The notes: generated by a model from the letters alone, not told the origin. A DNA stretch of 64,000 nt from Rubinisphaera italica (GCF_007859715.1 NZ_SJPG01000001.1:5276001-5340000), one strand, 5' to 3'; numbered from the stretch's first letter, positions 8,732 to 16,428 are shown. Made by a program: numbers and translations.

Positions 8732-8908
8732 CTAATGGCATCCGCCTCCGCGGCAGCTTCGGCAGCTATTACAGCTGCGGCATGAGCGACAGCTTCGGCA
8801 ACTGCGGCAAGAACTGCAGCAGCGTCCTTGCGGGGCTTGCTTGTCTGATCGCAATTTGCCGACTTCTTTGACCAGTTTGATTCCGCTTGTCTTTGTGAAA
8901 GTTGTCAT
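8732..8908 (-). CDS. 58-residue cysteine-repeat peptide, possible RiPP precursor or metal-binding peptide
   Basis: The frame encodes a 29-residue Lys-rich N-terminal half (MTTFTKTSGIKLVKEVGKL...) and a 29-residue C-terminal half containing ten Cys, mostly in Ser-Cys-Arg triplets, ending in RGGGCH. A GCGAGAGAG motif precedes the ATG at 8908. The triplets use mixed synonymous codons (TGC/TGT, CGC/CGA, AGC/AGT/TCT/TCA). This argues for selection on the peptide rather than simple DNA repeat slippage. A terminator lies about 220 bases downstream on the same strand. The leader-plus-core look resembles ribosomal peptides that are later modified, or metal-binding peptides. No modifying enzyme lies nearby, so function is open. 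The frame extends upstream to 9145, but that part is unconvincing. Confidence 0.55.
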   Translation of the reverse strand: MTTFTKTSGIKLVKEVGKLRSDKQAPQGRCCSSCRSCRSCRSCRSCNSCRSCRGGGCH

Positions 8909-9170
8909 CGCTCTCTCGCTTTCGTCTTGTAAGGCTGAGTTTTGTTTTTTGTTTGATTCCCGTTTGGGTGATACTTTTACAGCGAAAACCGAGGCGGGCA
9001 GGGGACATGGTTTTTGAAAGCGGAATGAGGAAAGCGGAAAGCCGGCGAGGGGAGACAGTTCGATGGAAAACATTTGTGGGTTTGTGTCCACTGTCGATTT
9101 CGGAGATTTCCCGCCTGAGAATTTGTTGCAAATATTAACTGACAATCGATTTACGGAGAATGAGACATTT

Positions 9171-9210
9171 TGGCGAGATCAGTTTGTTCTCCAAAAAACT
9201 GATCTCGCCA
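9171..9210. repeat. Perfect 15-bp inverted repeat upstream of the LptF/G-type gene
   Basis: TGGCGAGATCAGTTT (9171-9185) and its exact complement (9196-9210) enclose a 10-base loop. No T run follows on either strand, so it is not an ordinary terminator. It could be an operator-like dyad, an mRNA hairpin or a small mobile repeat. Confidence 0.7.
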
Positions 9211-9337
9211 GACCCTCACGGCTTTTGTTAACATCCTGTTCAGGTGAGGGCTCCGTCGGGAGTGATCTCACATTCAGAAAATGGATTTTCTGACCTCAAT
9301 TAATTTTGATGTGTGGCAAGGATGTTGTTCTCTCCCT

Positions 9338-10462
9338 ATGTTGACCACGTTTGAACGCCAACTGTTCCGTCAGTTTCTGATGGTCAATGCGATCTACCTT
9401 TGCGTGATTCTGGGATTGTTTACGGTCATCGACCTGTTCGATAACGTGGACGATTTTGTGAATCATACCGAAGGGGGAATGCTGCAGATTGCGCTGGCGG
9501 TTGTCACCTATTACGGGCATGTCGGACTCTTCATTTTCGATTCTGCAGCCATCCCGATGATTTCCATGTCGGGGCTGACGGTCCTGTTACTGCTCAAACG
9601 CCGCGGTCAGCTCAAGCCGTTTCTTTCTGCTGGAATTCCCACTTATCGCGTTCTGGCTCCCGCATTATTGCTCGGAGCAGGGGTGATGGTCGGCTTGAAA
9701 ATGGTCAATCGCGAGGTGTTTCTTGGCAGTGCGGTTCATCATTTACATGCACAAAGGGGATCTTCGGCCGATACGCTGCAGATTATTGCTCCACGATACG
9801 ATCACGCTTCGCAAATTCTGATCGATGGTTGGGCCGTGTTTCCAGAATCGAACCGGGTTGAACAAGCTGCGTTCGTGCTTCCGCCGGAAATTGCCGGGCA
9901 GGACATGGTCTGTCTGAAAGCGGCTCAAGCAGAGTTCTATCCGAAGCAGGGGAAACGACCTTCTGGTTGGCTATTACGAAGTGCCGATCCGCCACTCTCC
10001 GAAATTCCGTTAACGGATCTCGGCAAAACATTTGTCCTCCGTTCGAAGCAGGAGGAGAACATTTTTGTTGTCAGTGATGTTACTCCCGACCTCATCTACA
10101 AAGCCAAGGAATCGAGCGGGTTCCTCAGCACGCCCCAACTAATCGACCGCATCAATTCGCCAGCCATCGACAACAATACGGCTCGCGATCTCGAATTCAA
10201 TTTTCATGTTCGGTTACTCGAACCGTTACTGACTGGCTTGATGATTTGCATTGCAATTCCGGTCATTTTGCAGAAAGAGAGCCGGGGCATGATCGTCAAT
10301 GCGGGTGAGTGCGGTTTCTGGTTATTCACCATCATTGGCAGTACCTATGCCGTCCGTTTTCTAACTGCTCTACAAGTCGCCGAACCGGTTCAGGCGGCAT
10401 GGATACCAATATTTTTTGCAACACCATTAACGGTCTGGATGCTTGAACGCGTCGAGACATGA
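9338..10462 (+). CDS. LptF/LptG-family permease (YjgP/YjgQ)
   Basis: With the ATG at 9338 (MLTTFERQLFRQFL) the protein has 374 residues. An ATG at 9281 would add 19 residues that do not look like family sequence. It shows the family layout: an N-terminal membrane helix, a second segment with DNVDDFVNHTEGG, helices around AAIPMISMSGLTVLLLLKRRGQL, a central non-membrane domain of about 170 residues, and C-terminal helices with NFHVRLLEPLLTGLMICIAIPVIL. LptF and LptG form the inner-membrane part of the lipopolysaccharide exporter with LptB. Only one such gene is here. It precedes a glycosyltransferase and a PAP2 phosphatase, consistent with outer-membrane lipid handling. Confidence 0.8.
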   Translation: MLTTFERQLFRQFLMVNAIYLCVILGLFTVIDLFDNVDDFVNHTEGGMLQIALAVVTYYGHVGLFIFDSAAIPMISMSGLTVLLLLKRRGQLKPFLSAGIPTYRVLAPALLLGAGVMVGLKMVNREVFLGSAVHHLHAQRGSSADTLQIIAPRYDHASQILIDGWAVFPESNRVEQAAFVLPPEIAGQDMVCLKAAQAEFYPKQGKRPSGWLLRSADPPLSEIPLTDLGKTFVLRSKQEENIFVVSDVTPDLIYKAKESSGFLSTPQLIDRINSPAIDNNTARDLEFNFHVRLLEPLLTGLMICIAIPVILQKESRGMIVNAGECGFWLFTIIGSTYAVRFLTALQVAEPVQAAWIPIFFATPLTVWMLERVET

Positions 10463-10541
10463 CTGAATTACTAGTTGACCACATCAGGCCATGCCTGATC
10501 GACATTACCACCCAAACCTATTTTTAACCCAACCGAATAAC

Positions 10542-12179
10542 ATGATGACCTCCTCATCGAATAAAACTCCGTCTAACAATGCACTCCGACAACAGATCGA
10601 GAAATGGAAGTTCTCCATTGCTCAAAGTCCTGTCGTGTGGTTGATTGGTGGACTGCTGGCTGTCCGGCTGCTGTTCATTCTGTTTTCGCCGGTCGATCTG
10701 ATTGCCGATGAATCCTATTACTGGGATTGGTCGCGGCGTCTCGATTACGGCTACTACAGCAAGCCGCCGATGATCGCCTGGGTGAACTGGCTTTCAACAT
10801 CTTTGCTCGGCAACAATGAATTTGCCGTTCGTTTACCGGCTGCCTTGCTGGGAACATTTGGGCTGGTGTTTGTGTATCAACTGGGAGCCCGGATGTTTTC
10901 GCATCGTGTGGGTCTCGTCTCGGCGATTCTACTGGCGTTGACTCCCGGTCAAACCGCTCTCAGCTTTCTGATGACGATCGATGCTCCGTTCCTGTTCTTC
11001 TGGGCAGGCTCTTTGTATGGCTTCTGGATGCTCACCTCCGCCGAACAAACCGGCTGGAAATGGCCTGTTTTTACTGCTGTTATGATTGGGCTGGGAATTC
11101 TATCCAAGCAGACAATGCTCGGTTTCTTCCCGCTGGCAGGGCTGTTTCTACTGATCACCCCCGAACGTCGAGCGATGTGGGGATCGGCCCGTGTCTGGTT
11201 GACGGCTCTGGCATCGCTTGCATTTTTGACGCCCGTGATCGTCTGGAATATGCAACACGATTGGATCACGCTCGAACATACCGCCTCTCACTTTTCTGAA
11301 AATTCAACGACGTGGATGACACAATTCGCGCGCTTCGGCGAGTTCTTTCTAGGGCAGATCGGCGTTGTCAATCCTGTGCTCTGGTTTGCGATTGCGTTCA
11401 CTTTGATCGCAGCTGTCCGGCAGTTCCCGAAATTGACGGCAGCTGAGCGATATCTGCTCTGTTTTTCTGGCGTTCCACTGGTTGCAATTTTCGCTTTGAG
11501 TGCGACCCGAAGACTCGAACCGAACTGGCCAGCGGCTTGTTATCCTGCAGGCGTAATTCTCACCACGGCTGTCTTTTTCGGACGCTCGACGCTGACCAAT
11601 GTGTTCCGGAATCGCGATTTAATTTTCGCCCGCTCCTGGAAGACAGGGCTTGTCTGCACGCTATTGACCTATGCTGCCATCACGATTGTGCCGAACTCTC
11701 CGCTCGCCGGTAGTCCGGTCGATATCACCTGTCGACTGCGAGGCTGGAAACAACTGGCACACGAGTTTGACGAGCTGACGAAAAACGAGCCGGCTCTCAA
11801 ACGGAGCAAAAATCCGCTCATTATTTCGACTGCAGGACGAGACATTACCAGTGCGCTCGCCTTTTATCTGCCCAAAAACCCGCTCATTCCCCACTGGTCG
11901 CAAGATGGCGCCGGGGTCCTCTGTCAGTATGATTTGTGGGAAAAACCGAACCTGAAGGCTCGCTCAGATGCGATTGTCATCACTCAAGTGGACCCGAATC
12001 TCCCGAATTCTCTTAATAATTCGTTTTCTACCTGGACATCCCTGGGAACCATTGAAGTTGAGCTGGGGGGAGGCCGAAAACGAGAGTATGAAGTGTATCG
12101 CACTTCGCATGCTCCTCTTCCAGAATCTACTCGGGTTGAAAACGTGGCTATCAAGCCACAATCGAAAGTTGTTCAATAA
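10542..12179 (+). CDS. Family 39 (ArnT/PMT-like) membrane glycosyltransferase
   Basis: The 545-residue multi-pass protein starts at MMTSSSNK (10542); an ATG at 10491 is also in frame. After the first membrane helix it has the PMT_2 catalytic-loop pattern LIADESYYWDWSRRLDYGYYSKPPMIAWVNW. The DE pair is the usual catalytic acidic residue of GT39/GT83 enzymes, and YYSKPP is typical of ArnT-like proteins. About ten further membrane segments and a C-terminal soluble domain follow. Relatives move a sugar (for example 4-amino-arabinose) from an undecaprenyl carrier to lipid A or protein. It lies 79 bases after the permease gene and 43 before the PAP2 gene, so the three probably form an operon. Confidence 0.85.
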   Translation: MMTSSSNKTPSNNALRQQIEKWKFSIAQSPVVWLIGGLLAVRLLFILFSPVDLIADESYYWDWSRRLDYGYYSKPPMIAWVNWLSTSLLGNNEFAVRLPAALLGTFGLVFVYQLGARMFSHRVGLVSAILLALTPGQTALSFLMTIDAPFLFFWAGSLYGFWMLTSAEQTGWKWPVFTAVMIGLGILSKQTMLGFFPLAGLFLLITPERRAMWGSARVWLTALASLAFLTPVIVWNMQHDWITLEHTASHFSENSTTWMTQFARFGEFFLGQIGVVNPVLWFAIAFTLIAAVRQFPKLTAAERYLLCFSGVPLVAIFALSATRRLEPNWPAACYPAGVILTTAVFFGRSTLTNVFRNRDLIFARSWKTGLVCTLLTYAAITIVPNSPLAGSPVDITCRLRGWKQLAHEFDELTKNEPALKRSKNPLIISTAGRDITSALAFYLPKNPLIPHWSQDGAGVLCQYDLWEKPNLKARSDAIVITQVDPNLPNSLNNSFSTWTSLGTIEVELGGGRKREYEVYRTSHAPLPESTRVENVAIKPQSKVVQ

Positions 12180-12222
12180 TACCCTTCATCCGTATGACCA
12201 ATCTCATCAATAATCATCGACA

Positions 12223-12996
12223 ATGAACACAGAATTCCTGCGGACATACGGCCGGGCCTCGCGAGTTATCCACGCTCGTTTTCCAATCATCTTTCCGATG
12301 ATTGCACTATTGATTGTCACCGGGCTCCTGGAATTGACTGGGCTCGATCTGGCGATCTCGTCACTGTTTTATGATGTCCAAACAGAATCCTGGCCACTCT
12401 CGGATGCGGAGCCGTGGCAGACCATTGATGAATATTTCATCTTCCCCGGAGTAATTCTGGGGATCATCGCCACCATCGCTGGAGCGATCGCCTGTATTCG
12501 CTGGCAGTGGAATGACCGGGCACGAGCGGCTGTTTTACTGACTTGGGTCCTCATTATAGGTCCCGGTCTGCTCGTCAATGCGAGCCTGAAACCATTTTTC
12601 AGCCGACCGCGACCTCGGGAAGTGACCGAACTGGGCGGGCCGAAAACATATCAGCCAGCCTTCGGCTTCGGCGATCAAGTCCATCACAACTCGTCGTTTC
12701 CATCTGGTCATGCCTCAATCGGCTTCTTTCTGATCGCTCCTGCGTTTACCTGCCGGAAACGAGCCTGGCGAATCGGCTTGCTCTCAGCCGGCCTGTGTTA
12801 CGGCAGTCTGATGAGCCTTTCTCGCATCGTTCAGGGCGGCCACTATCTGAGTGACACAATCTGGTCGCTGGGCATTCTCTACGTCACTTGCTGGGCGATG
12901 GCGACTTTGATTTTAGCCGTGCAGTATCAACGGACACGACCTTTCGTGTTGGCAATTCCGGATGAAGCTCCCCAAATCCTGCGTAAAGCCGCTTAA
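12223..12996 (+). CDS. PAP2-family membrane phosphatase
   Basis: The 257-residue protein has about six membrane segments and the three phosphatase motifs: KPFFSRPRP (KX6RP type), SFPSGHAS (PSGH) and SRIVQGGHYLSD (SRX5HX3D). All catalytic residues are present. PAP2 enzymes of this size remove phosphate from undecaprenyl pyrophosphate, phosphatidic acid or lipid A at the outer face of the inner membrane. Its place right after an ArnT-like glycosyltransferase suggests a lipid A or carrier-lipid substrate, which is an inference from context. Confidence 0.88.
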   Translation: MNTEFLRTYGRASRVIHARFPIIFPMIALLIVTGLLELTGLDLAISSLFYDVQTESWPLSDAEPWQTIDEYFIFPGVILGIIATIAGAIACIRWQWNDRARAAVLLTWVLIIGPGLLVNASLKPFFSRPRPREVTELGGPKTYQPAFGFGDQVHHNSSFPSGHASIGFFLIAPAFTCRKRAWRIGLLSAGLCYGSLMSLSRIVQGGHYLSDTIWSLGILYVTCWAMATLILAVQYQRTRPFVLAIPDEAPQILRKAA

Positions 12997-12998
12997 CA

Positions 12999-13114
12999 AG
13001 GCGAGCCGTGCCAGTCATGGCACGGGTGGGTCCGGGTCATCATGTGCAATTTCTATTCACTGATACTCACAAGGATCGTGAGAAAACCCAAGTCATTACT
13101 GACTCGGCTCGCCT
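12999..13114. repeat. Repeat family D, copy 2
   Basis: AGGCGAGCCGTGCCAGTCATGG at the left pairs with TACTGACTCGGCTCGCCT at the right. The centre carries CTCACAAGGATCGTGAGAAAA, which in inverted form is also in the copy at 41581. Confidence 0.85.
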
Positions 13115-13228
13115 GTGAATTGATTACCATTCCATGCCTTCGGCAGCAAGAATCATTGATTCCTTGTTGATTTGCGTTTACGGTAGAGGAGAGACAGAGC
13201 TATTTTCTAGCCCAGAAAGCGTGAAGCA

Positions 13229-13627
13229 ATGGTGCAGCAATCATTTGTCGGCTGGATGTTATCTTCTCTGGGGATTTTCAGTCTGCTGATTCCGCTCTCG
13301 GCTTTGATCAGCCTGGCGATGATTCTGACGCTCCTGATACGAAGTCGGGGATCGATGTCGGCGGCTGCGATTATTTTGGTGGTGCCTGTGCCGCTTCTGC
13401 TTGGGATGATCGCCTGCTTTCAGGGAGCCATTGAGGCGTTCCAGGTGATTGCCCAAAGTACAGTCTCTCCCAAGCCTGCTGATCTGGCCGATGGCATCTC
13501 GACCAGTCTGATGGGCATGATGGCAGGACTGCTGTGTGCCGTTCCCGGCCTTATCGTCGCCATCCTGGGTTGCTTCTATCGTGCAATGACGGCTCGGCCT
13601 GTCGAGGTTCATGCAGAGGATTTTTGA
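13229..13627 (+). CDS. MotA/TolQ/ExbB-like proton channel protein
   Basis: The 132-residue protein has three membrane segments (about 10-37, 45-70 and 90-117). The last carries DLADGISTSLMGMMAGLLCAVPGLIVAI, which matches the end of TolQ/ExbB proteins where a Ala/Gly-rich helix follows an (A)xGI-x-x-(A/S)L pattern. It is shorter than typical TolQ (about 220 residues) and lacks a long cytoplasmic loop. No TolR/ExbD partner follows. It may couple proton flow to an envelope process, but a partner would be encoded elsewhere. Confidence 0.65.
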   Translation: MVQQSFVGWMLSSLGIFSLLIPLSALISLAMILTLLIRSRGSMSAAAIILVVPVPLLLGMIACFQGAIEAFQVIAQSTVSPKPADLADGISTSLMGMMAGLLCAVPGLIVAILGCFYRAMTARPVEVHAEDF

Positions 13628-13640
13628 ACTGATAAACTCG

Positions 13641-13723
13641 GGTGGCGGGGGCGCTCCGCATTAGCGGAAGCCCCCGGATTTTCGTTGATTCGGGGGCTTC
13701 TCTTCGAGAGCGCCCCCGCCACC
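13641..13723. repeat. Repeat family A, full copy
   Basis: GGTGGCGGGGGCGCT at the left and AGCGCCCCCGCCACC at the right are exact complements over most of their length (the right arm reads GAGCGCCCCCGCCACC). Each arm also folds on itself (TCCGCATTAGCGGA; CTCTTCGAGAG). The element sits between convergent genes. Confidence 0.85.
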
Positions 13724-13731
13724 CTGCCGCA

Positions 13732-14130
13732 TTACTCTTTTGATGCTTCCGGCTGGAACTCCGTCCATCTGCTCCAGGCGTAGGTCCATTCCATCCACAT
13801 GCGGAGGAGGGACCAGAGGAGTCGCATTTTGGCGAGGTTCTGGGCGTCGAGTTTTTCCTGATTGGCGACCGAGCTTTGAGCCGCCTGATCGAGTCCCCAG
13901 CGGCTGGCGAGTTGTTTGCAAAGTTCGTCGGCTGTTAAATCGTGCTCGGCATCTTCTTCGAGATAGCCGGCTCCGTGAGCGGTGACGAACAGTTCGAACA
14001 GATCGCTGCGGGCAGGGTCGACTTCCAGCGGCAGCGAAGCTTCCTCGGCTCGACGCAAAACGGCATCGACCTGAGTCAGGATGACACTGTAAAGCGGAGC
14101 GGTCAGGGGATCGACGGAAGGTTGGGTCAT
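13732..14130 (-). CDS. Hypothetical soluble protein
   Basis: The 132-residue protein is acidic and helical, with no signal or membrane segment. Visible features are AVLRRAEEASLPLEVDPARSDLFELFVTAHG, ELCKQLASRWGLDQAAQ, and a C-terminal Trp/Met-rich helix (MRLLWSLLRMWMEWTYAWSRW). No family was recognised. It lies 323 bases downstream of the retron reverse transcriptase on the same strand. The gap contains a family B repeat, so co-transcription is doubtful. It could be a retron accessory protein or an unrelated planctomycete protein. Confidence 0.6.
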   Translation of the reverse strand: MTQPSVDPLTAPLYSVILTQVDAVLRRAEEASLPLEVDPARSDLFELFVTAHGAGYLEEDAEHDLTADELCKQLASRWGLDQAAQSSVANQEKLDAQNLAKMRLLWSLLRMWMEWTYAWSRWTEFQPEASKE

Positions 14131-14274
14131 ATCGATTTTATTTCAGGAGTGCATAGAGTGAGTGATCCGGAACGGTGTGAATCCCTCCAGCAAACCGATT
14201 TTTTCAATGAGATGCAAGTCTATGGGCCATGTAGGCCAAGAGAATACAGAAATCAAATCAGTTAGTGGGATAAA

Positions 14275-14340
14275 ACAAGCACGAAGCGCCAGCGAGTGTG
14301 TTCTGATGAGTCGATACACTCGCTGGCGCTTCGTGCTTGT
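14275..14340. repeat. Repeat family B, copy 2
   Basis: ACAAGCACGAAGCGCCAGCG and CGCTGGCGCTTCGTGCTTGT are near-exact complements across 66 bases. The element separates the reverse transcriptase gene from the next minus-strand gene. The remaining 14131-14452 gap holds nothing else of note. Confidence 0.85.
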
Positions 14341-14452
14341 AAAACTATCCTGTATTAGATGCAAAGAATGAGCTGAGAATCTGGGGGCTGCACTTCGCTC
14401 CGACCCCTGCCACCCAACTACGGAGACTCTAACCACTCATCTCTAACCTGAA

Positions 14453-15790
14453 TTACCAGTTGATCTTTCGGTAAATCGCCAGCAGTTTCTCGCCTCGATG
14501 GGGGTTTAGCTGTTGCACAAAGGCGATGCGGCCTCGCAAATGGGCCTGATAATGTTCGTGCTGGTCGTGGTTTTGGGATTCTGGACCGAAGCGGACGCAA
14601 TTGTGGAGGGTGGCTTTGAGGCGGTCGTATTCTTTGCGGGGGATGTTTGTTTTTTCGTTAACGACGACGCCCGTGACCCGTTGTTGAGACATCGGACGGA
14701 TGATTTTCTTCTTTTTGGCATTCAGAACGAAGCGTTCCTGGCGGATGATTTGTCTTGCCAACGGAATGAACAGCCGCAGGGAATGGCGGAAGCGTTCATC
14801 TCCGGAAATCGTCAGGTCGTCGCCATAGCGGGTGTAGTTGGCATTGAATGATTTTGCCAGTCCCGACAATCGGACATCGAGCGAAAAGGCGACCAGATTC
14901 GCCAGTGCAGGCGAAGTTGATGCTCCTTGAGGGAGGTGCCGGGGAAGAAAGAGAGAAAACAGCTTTGGTTGTCCGCCAGGGAATTGCAGATTTCCGGGGA
15001 TGGCGGAGGTCGTTAATCGAGCCAGCCAGAGGCTGATTTCCCGGGAATAGCCCAGGCTGCGGAAGATGGCGACAACGCGGGAGAAGCGGACGCGGGTGTA
15101 AAAATTATCCAGGTCGAGTTTCACGAGCACAGCCTGACCGACGTGCGGCTCGGCATTGGTGACAATCGAACGCCCCGTGCGAAAGCCGTGAGCGGCTGCG
15201 TGAGGCGGAATCTGTTCGAGGATTTCATCGAGAATCTGTTCCTGAGCCTGTCGCAACATCGGGAGGGGAGATTCAATCAGTCGATAACCACCGCTCCGTT
15301 TTTCTTTCCAGCTGTATCGATAATGAGCCTTGCGGGCATCGATGGGCCGTTTGCCTTCGGAAAATCGATCGGTCAACCAACCAAGTTGTCCGAGTGATAT
15401 CTGTAACCAGTCTGCCAGATCAGCCGGCGTGACAATGTGAGGCAAGTCCCAGTTGTTGAGCAGTTCGGGTTGTACATCCTGAGTCAGATCCAGATAGGAA
15501 TCTGGAGACATGATATACGGCAACGCCAAGGCATACTTCTTGGGTCCAGCGGTTTCTTCGCCATTGTGAGTTGTTTGCCGGATACGTTTTCGACGAAGCG
15601 GTACGAGGACTGGCCAGTGCTGCTCACGTTTTACGTGATCACTGATTTGTGACTCAGGGTGAGTTTCCGGTTCAGTGGGCGCAAGTGTGCTTTGAAAGCG
15701 TGTATCATCGGGCGTGCGGGAGTATTTGTCGGCTGTGGATTGAGCCGAACCTCCGAAAAACAATCGCTTCAGGAATTCAAGAAAGCGCAT
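14453..15790 (-). CDS. Retron-type reverse transcriptase
   Basis: From the ATG at 15790 (MRFLEFLKRLFFGG) the protein has 445 residues; a TTG at 15823 would add 11. Counted from the TTG start, an N-terminal extension of about 160 residues ends in a segment typical of retron enzymes (TPADLADWLQISLGQLGWLTD). The RT domain follows: HYRYSWKEKRSGGYRLIESP, PPHAAAHGFRTGRS, LDLDNFY (first catalytic Asp, about 236-242), LPQGASTSPALANL (about 297-310), YTRYGDD (catalytic Asp pair, 335-336) and the retron-type VTG (393-395). The last is thought to bind the RNA template. The usual YADD is YGDD here. A clear NAxxH region X motif was not found. Upstream on the same strand lies a predicted msr-msd RNA. Known retrons make RNA-linked DNA and defend against phages. 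Confidence 0.88.
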   Translation of the reverse strand: MRFLEFLKRLFFGGSAQSTADKYSRTPDDTRFQSTLAPTEPETHPESQISDHVKREQHWPVLVPLRRKRIRQTTHNGEETAGPKKYALALPYIMSPDSYLDLTQDVQPELLNNWDLPHIVTPADLADWLQISLGQLGWLTDRFSEGKRPIDARKAHYRYSWKEKRSGGYRLIESPLPMLRQAQEQILDEILEQIPPHAAAHGFRTGRSIVTNAEPHVGQAVLVKLDLDNFYTRVRFSRVVAIFRSLGYSREISLWLARLTTSAIPGNLQFPGGQPKLFSLFLPRHLPQGASTSPALANLVAFSLDVRLSGLAKSFNANYTRYGDDLTISGDERFRHSLRLFIPLARQIIRQERFVLNAKKKKIIRPMSQQRVTGVVVNEKTNIPRKEYDRLKATLHNCVRFGPESQNHDQHEHYQAHLRGRIAFVQQLNPHRGEKLLAIYRKINW

Positions 15791-15918
15791 AAGCAGGTCG
15801 TTGACTAACGGTATTGCTGACAAGCAGTAGATGTGAATGAAGTTGCAAGACCGAAGATTCCGTAGAGCTTACTGAGATAAACGCACTGATATCGACTGGC
15901 GTCCCGGGAAAAGTAAAA

Positions 15919-16088
15919 CAATCACAGCACGGCGGCGGATAACCGATCCTGTCGCGAATGAAGCTGTGGCTTGTCGTCCAAGCCACGGCTTCATTCCTAT
16001 CGAAATGTCAACAATCATTCGACCATGGGGTAACCCCACAGCGCTTGCCGAAGCAAGCCGAGCTTATGCGATCACCGTGCTGTGATTG
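15919..16088 (-). ncRNA. Predicted retron msr-msd RNA
   Basis: Read on the minus strand, the RNA starts with CAATCACAGCACGG (16088-16075, a1) and ends with its exact complement (15932-15919, a2): 14 pairs enclosing about 142 bases. After a1 comes UAAGC; its G (16063) suits the branching guanosine of the retron AGC motif. Two msr hairpins follow: GCTTGC-TTCG-GCAAGC (16058-16043) and TGGGG-TTA-CCCCA (16038-16026). Next is a long msd-like hairpin of 18 pairs with one G-U and a 5-base loop (15996-15956), then a small GGAT/ATCC hairpin. The order a1, short hairpins, long hairpin, a2, then RT gene 128 bases on, is the retron order. The fold was read by eye. Confidence 0.78.
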
Positions 16089-16092
16089 ACGC

Positions 16093-16123
16093 ATTCTAAC
16101 GCGATTGACTAAGGATCCGTCAA
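16093..16123 (-). promoter_or_regulatory. Likely promoter of the retron RNA
   Basis: On the minus strand TTGACG (16123-16118) and TAGAAT (16098-16093) match sigma-70 -35 and -10 boxes with a rather long 19-base spacer. Transcription would start about five bases downstream of the -10 box, almost at the first base of a1 (16088). Confidence 0.6.
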
Positions 16124-16218
16124 CACATCTTGACGTATTCACGTAAGAAAATTTGAGAAGTCGCCCAATTTTCAGAATTCGAAGAGCGGAGGGAATCCCA
16201 CGGGAAGCGACAGCATCA

Positions 16219-16383
16219 CTACGTTTTCTCACCTGCCAGAGCAATTGTGGCGACACACAGACCTGCCAGAAGCCCGACCACTGTCCCGAGAATCGTGTAT
16301 TCGGAATCACATAGATATGTCGACCACATTCCGATCAGTGAGAATATTGCAGCGGAGGTAACCCAGATGATTTTGTTGACCAT
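16219..16383 (-). CDS. 54-residue two-helix membrane protein
   Basis: The frame starts MVNKIIWVTSAAIFSLIGMW and ends LAGLCVATIALAGEKT before TAG. It has two hydrophobic segments (about 5-20 and 31-50) separated by a short polar turn (YLCDSEYT), so a small hairpin membrane protein is likely. It lies 45 bases after the stop of the 101-residue membrane protein gene, same strand, and about 95 bases before the retron promoter. No Shine-Dalgarno motif is obvious. Function unknown. Small two-helix proteins serve as toxic effectors in some retrons (Ec48 type), so its position is notable, but effectors usually follow the RT gene. Confidence 0.55.
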   Translation of the reverse strand: MVNKIIWVTSAAIFSLIGMWSTYLCDSEYTILGTVVGLLAGLCVATIALAGEKT

Positions 16384-16428
16384 AGATGTTGACTTGCCAG
16401 TAAAGAGGGATTCGTAGAGTGAAAGAAA

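Noticed and set aside
8546..8785. Plus-strand frame ending in Ala/Ser repeats
   Set aside because: The repeats are the complement of the Ser-Cys-Arg codons. Codon variation and the terminator favour the minus strand.
15956..15996. The long hairpin upstream of the RT first read as a terminator or as another dispersed palindrome
   Set aside because: No T run follows, no second copy was found in the window, and it lies between exact 14-bp a1/a2 repeats with a promoter outside, which fits a retron RNA better.
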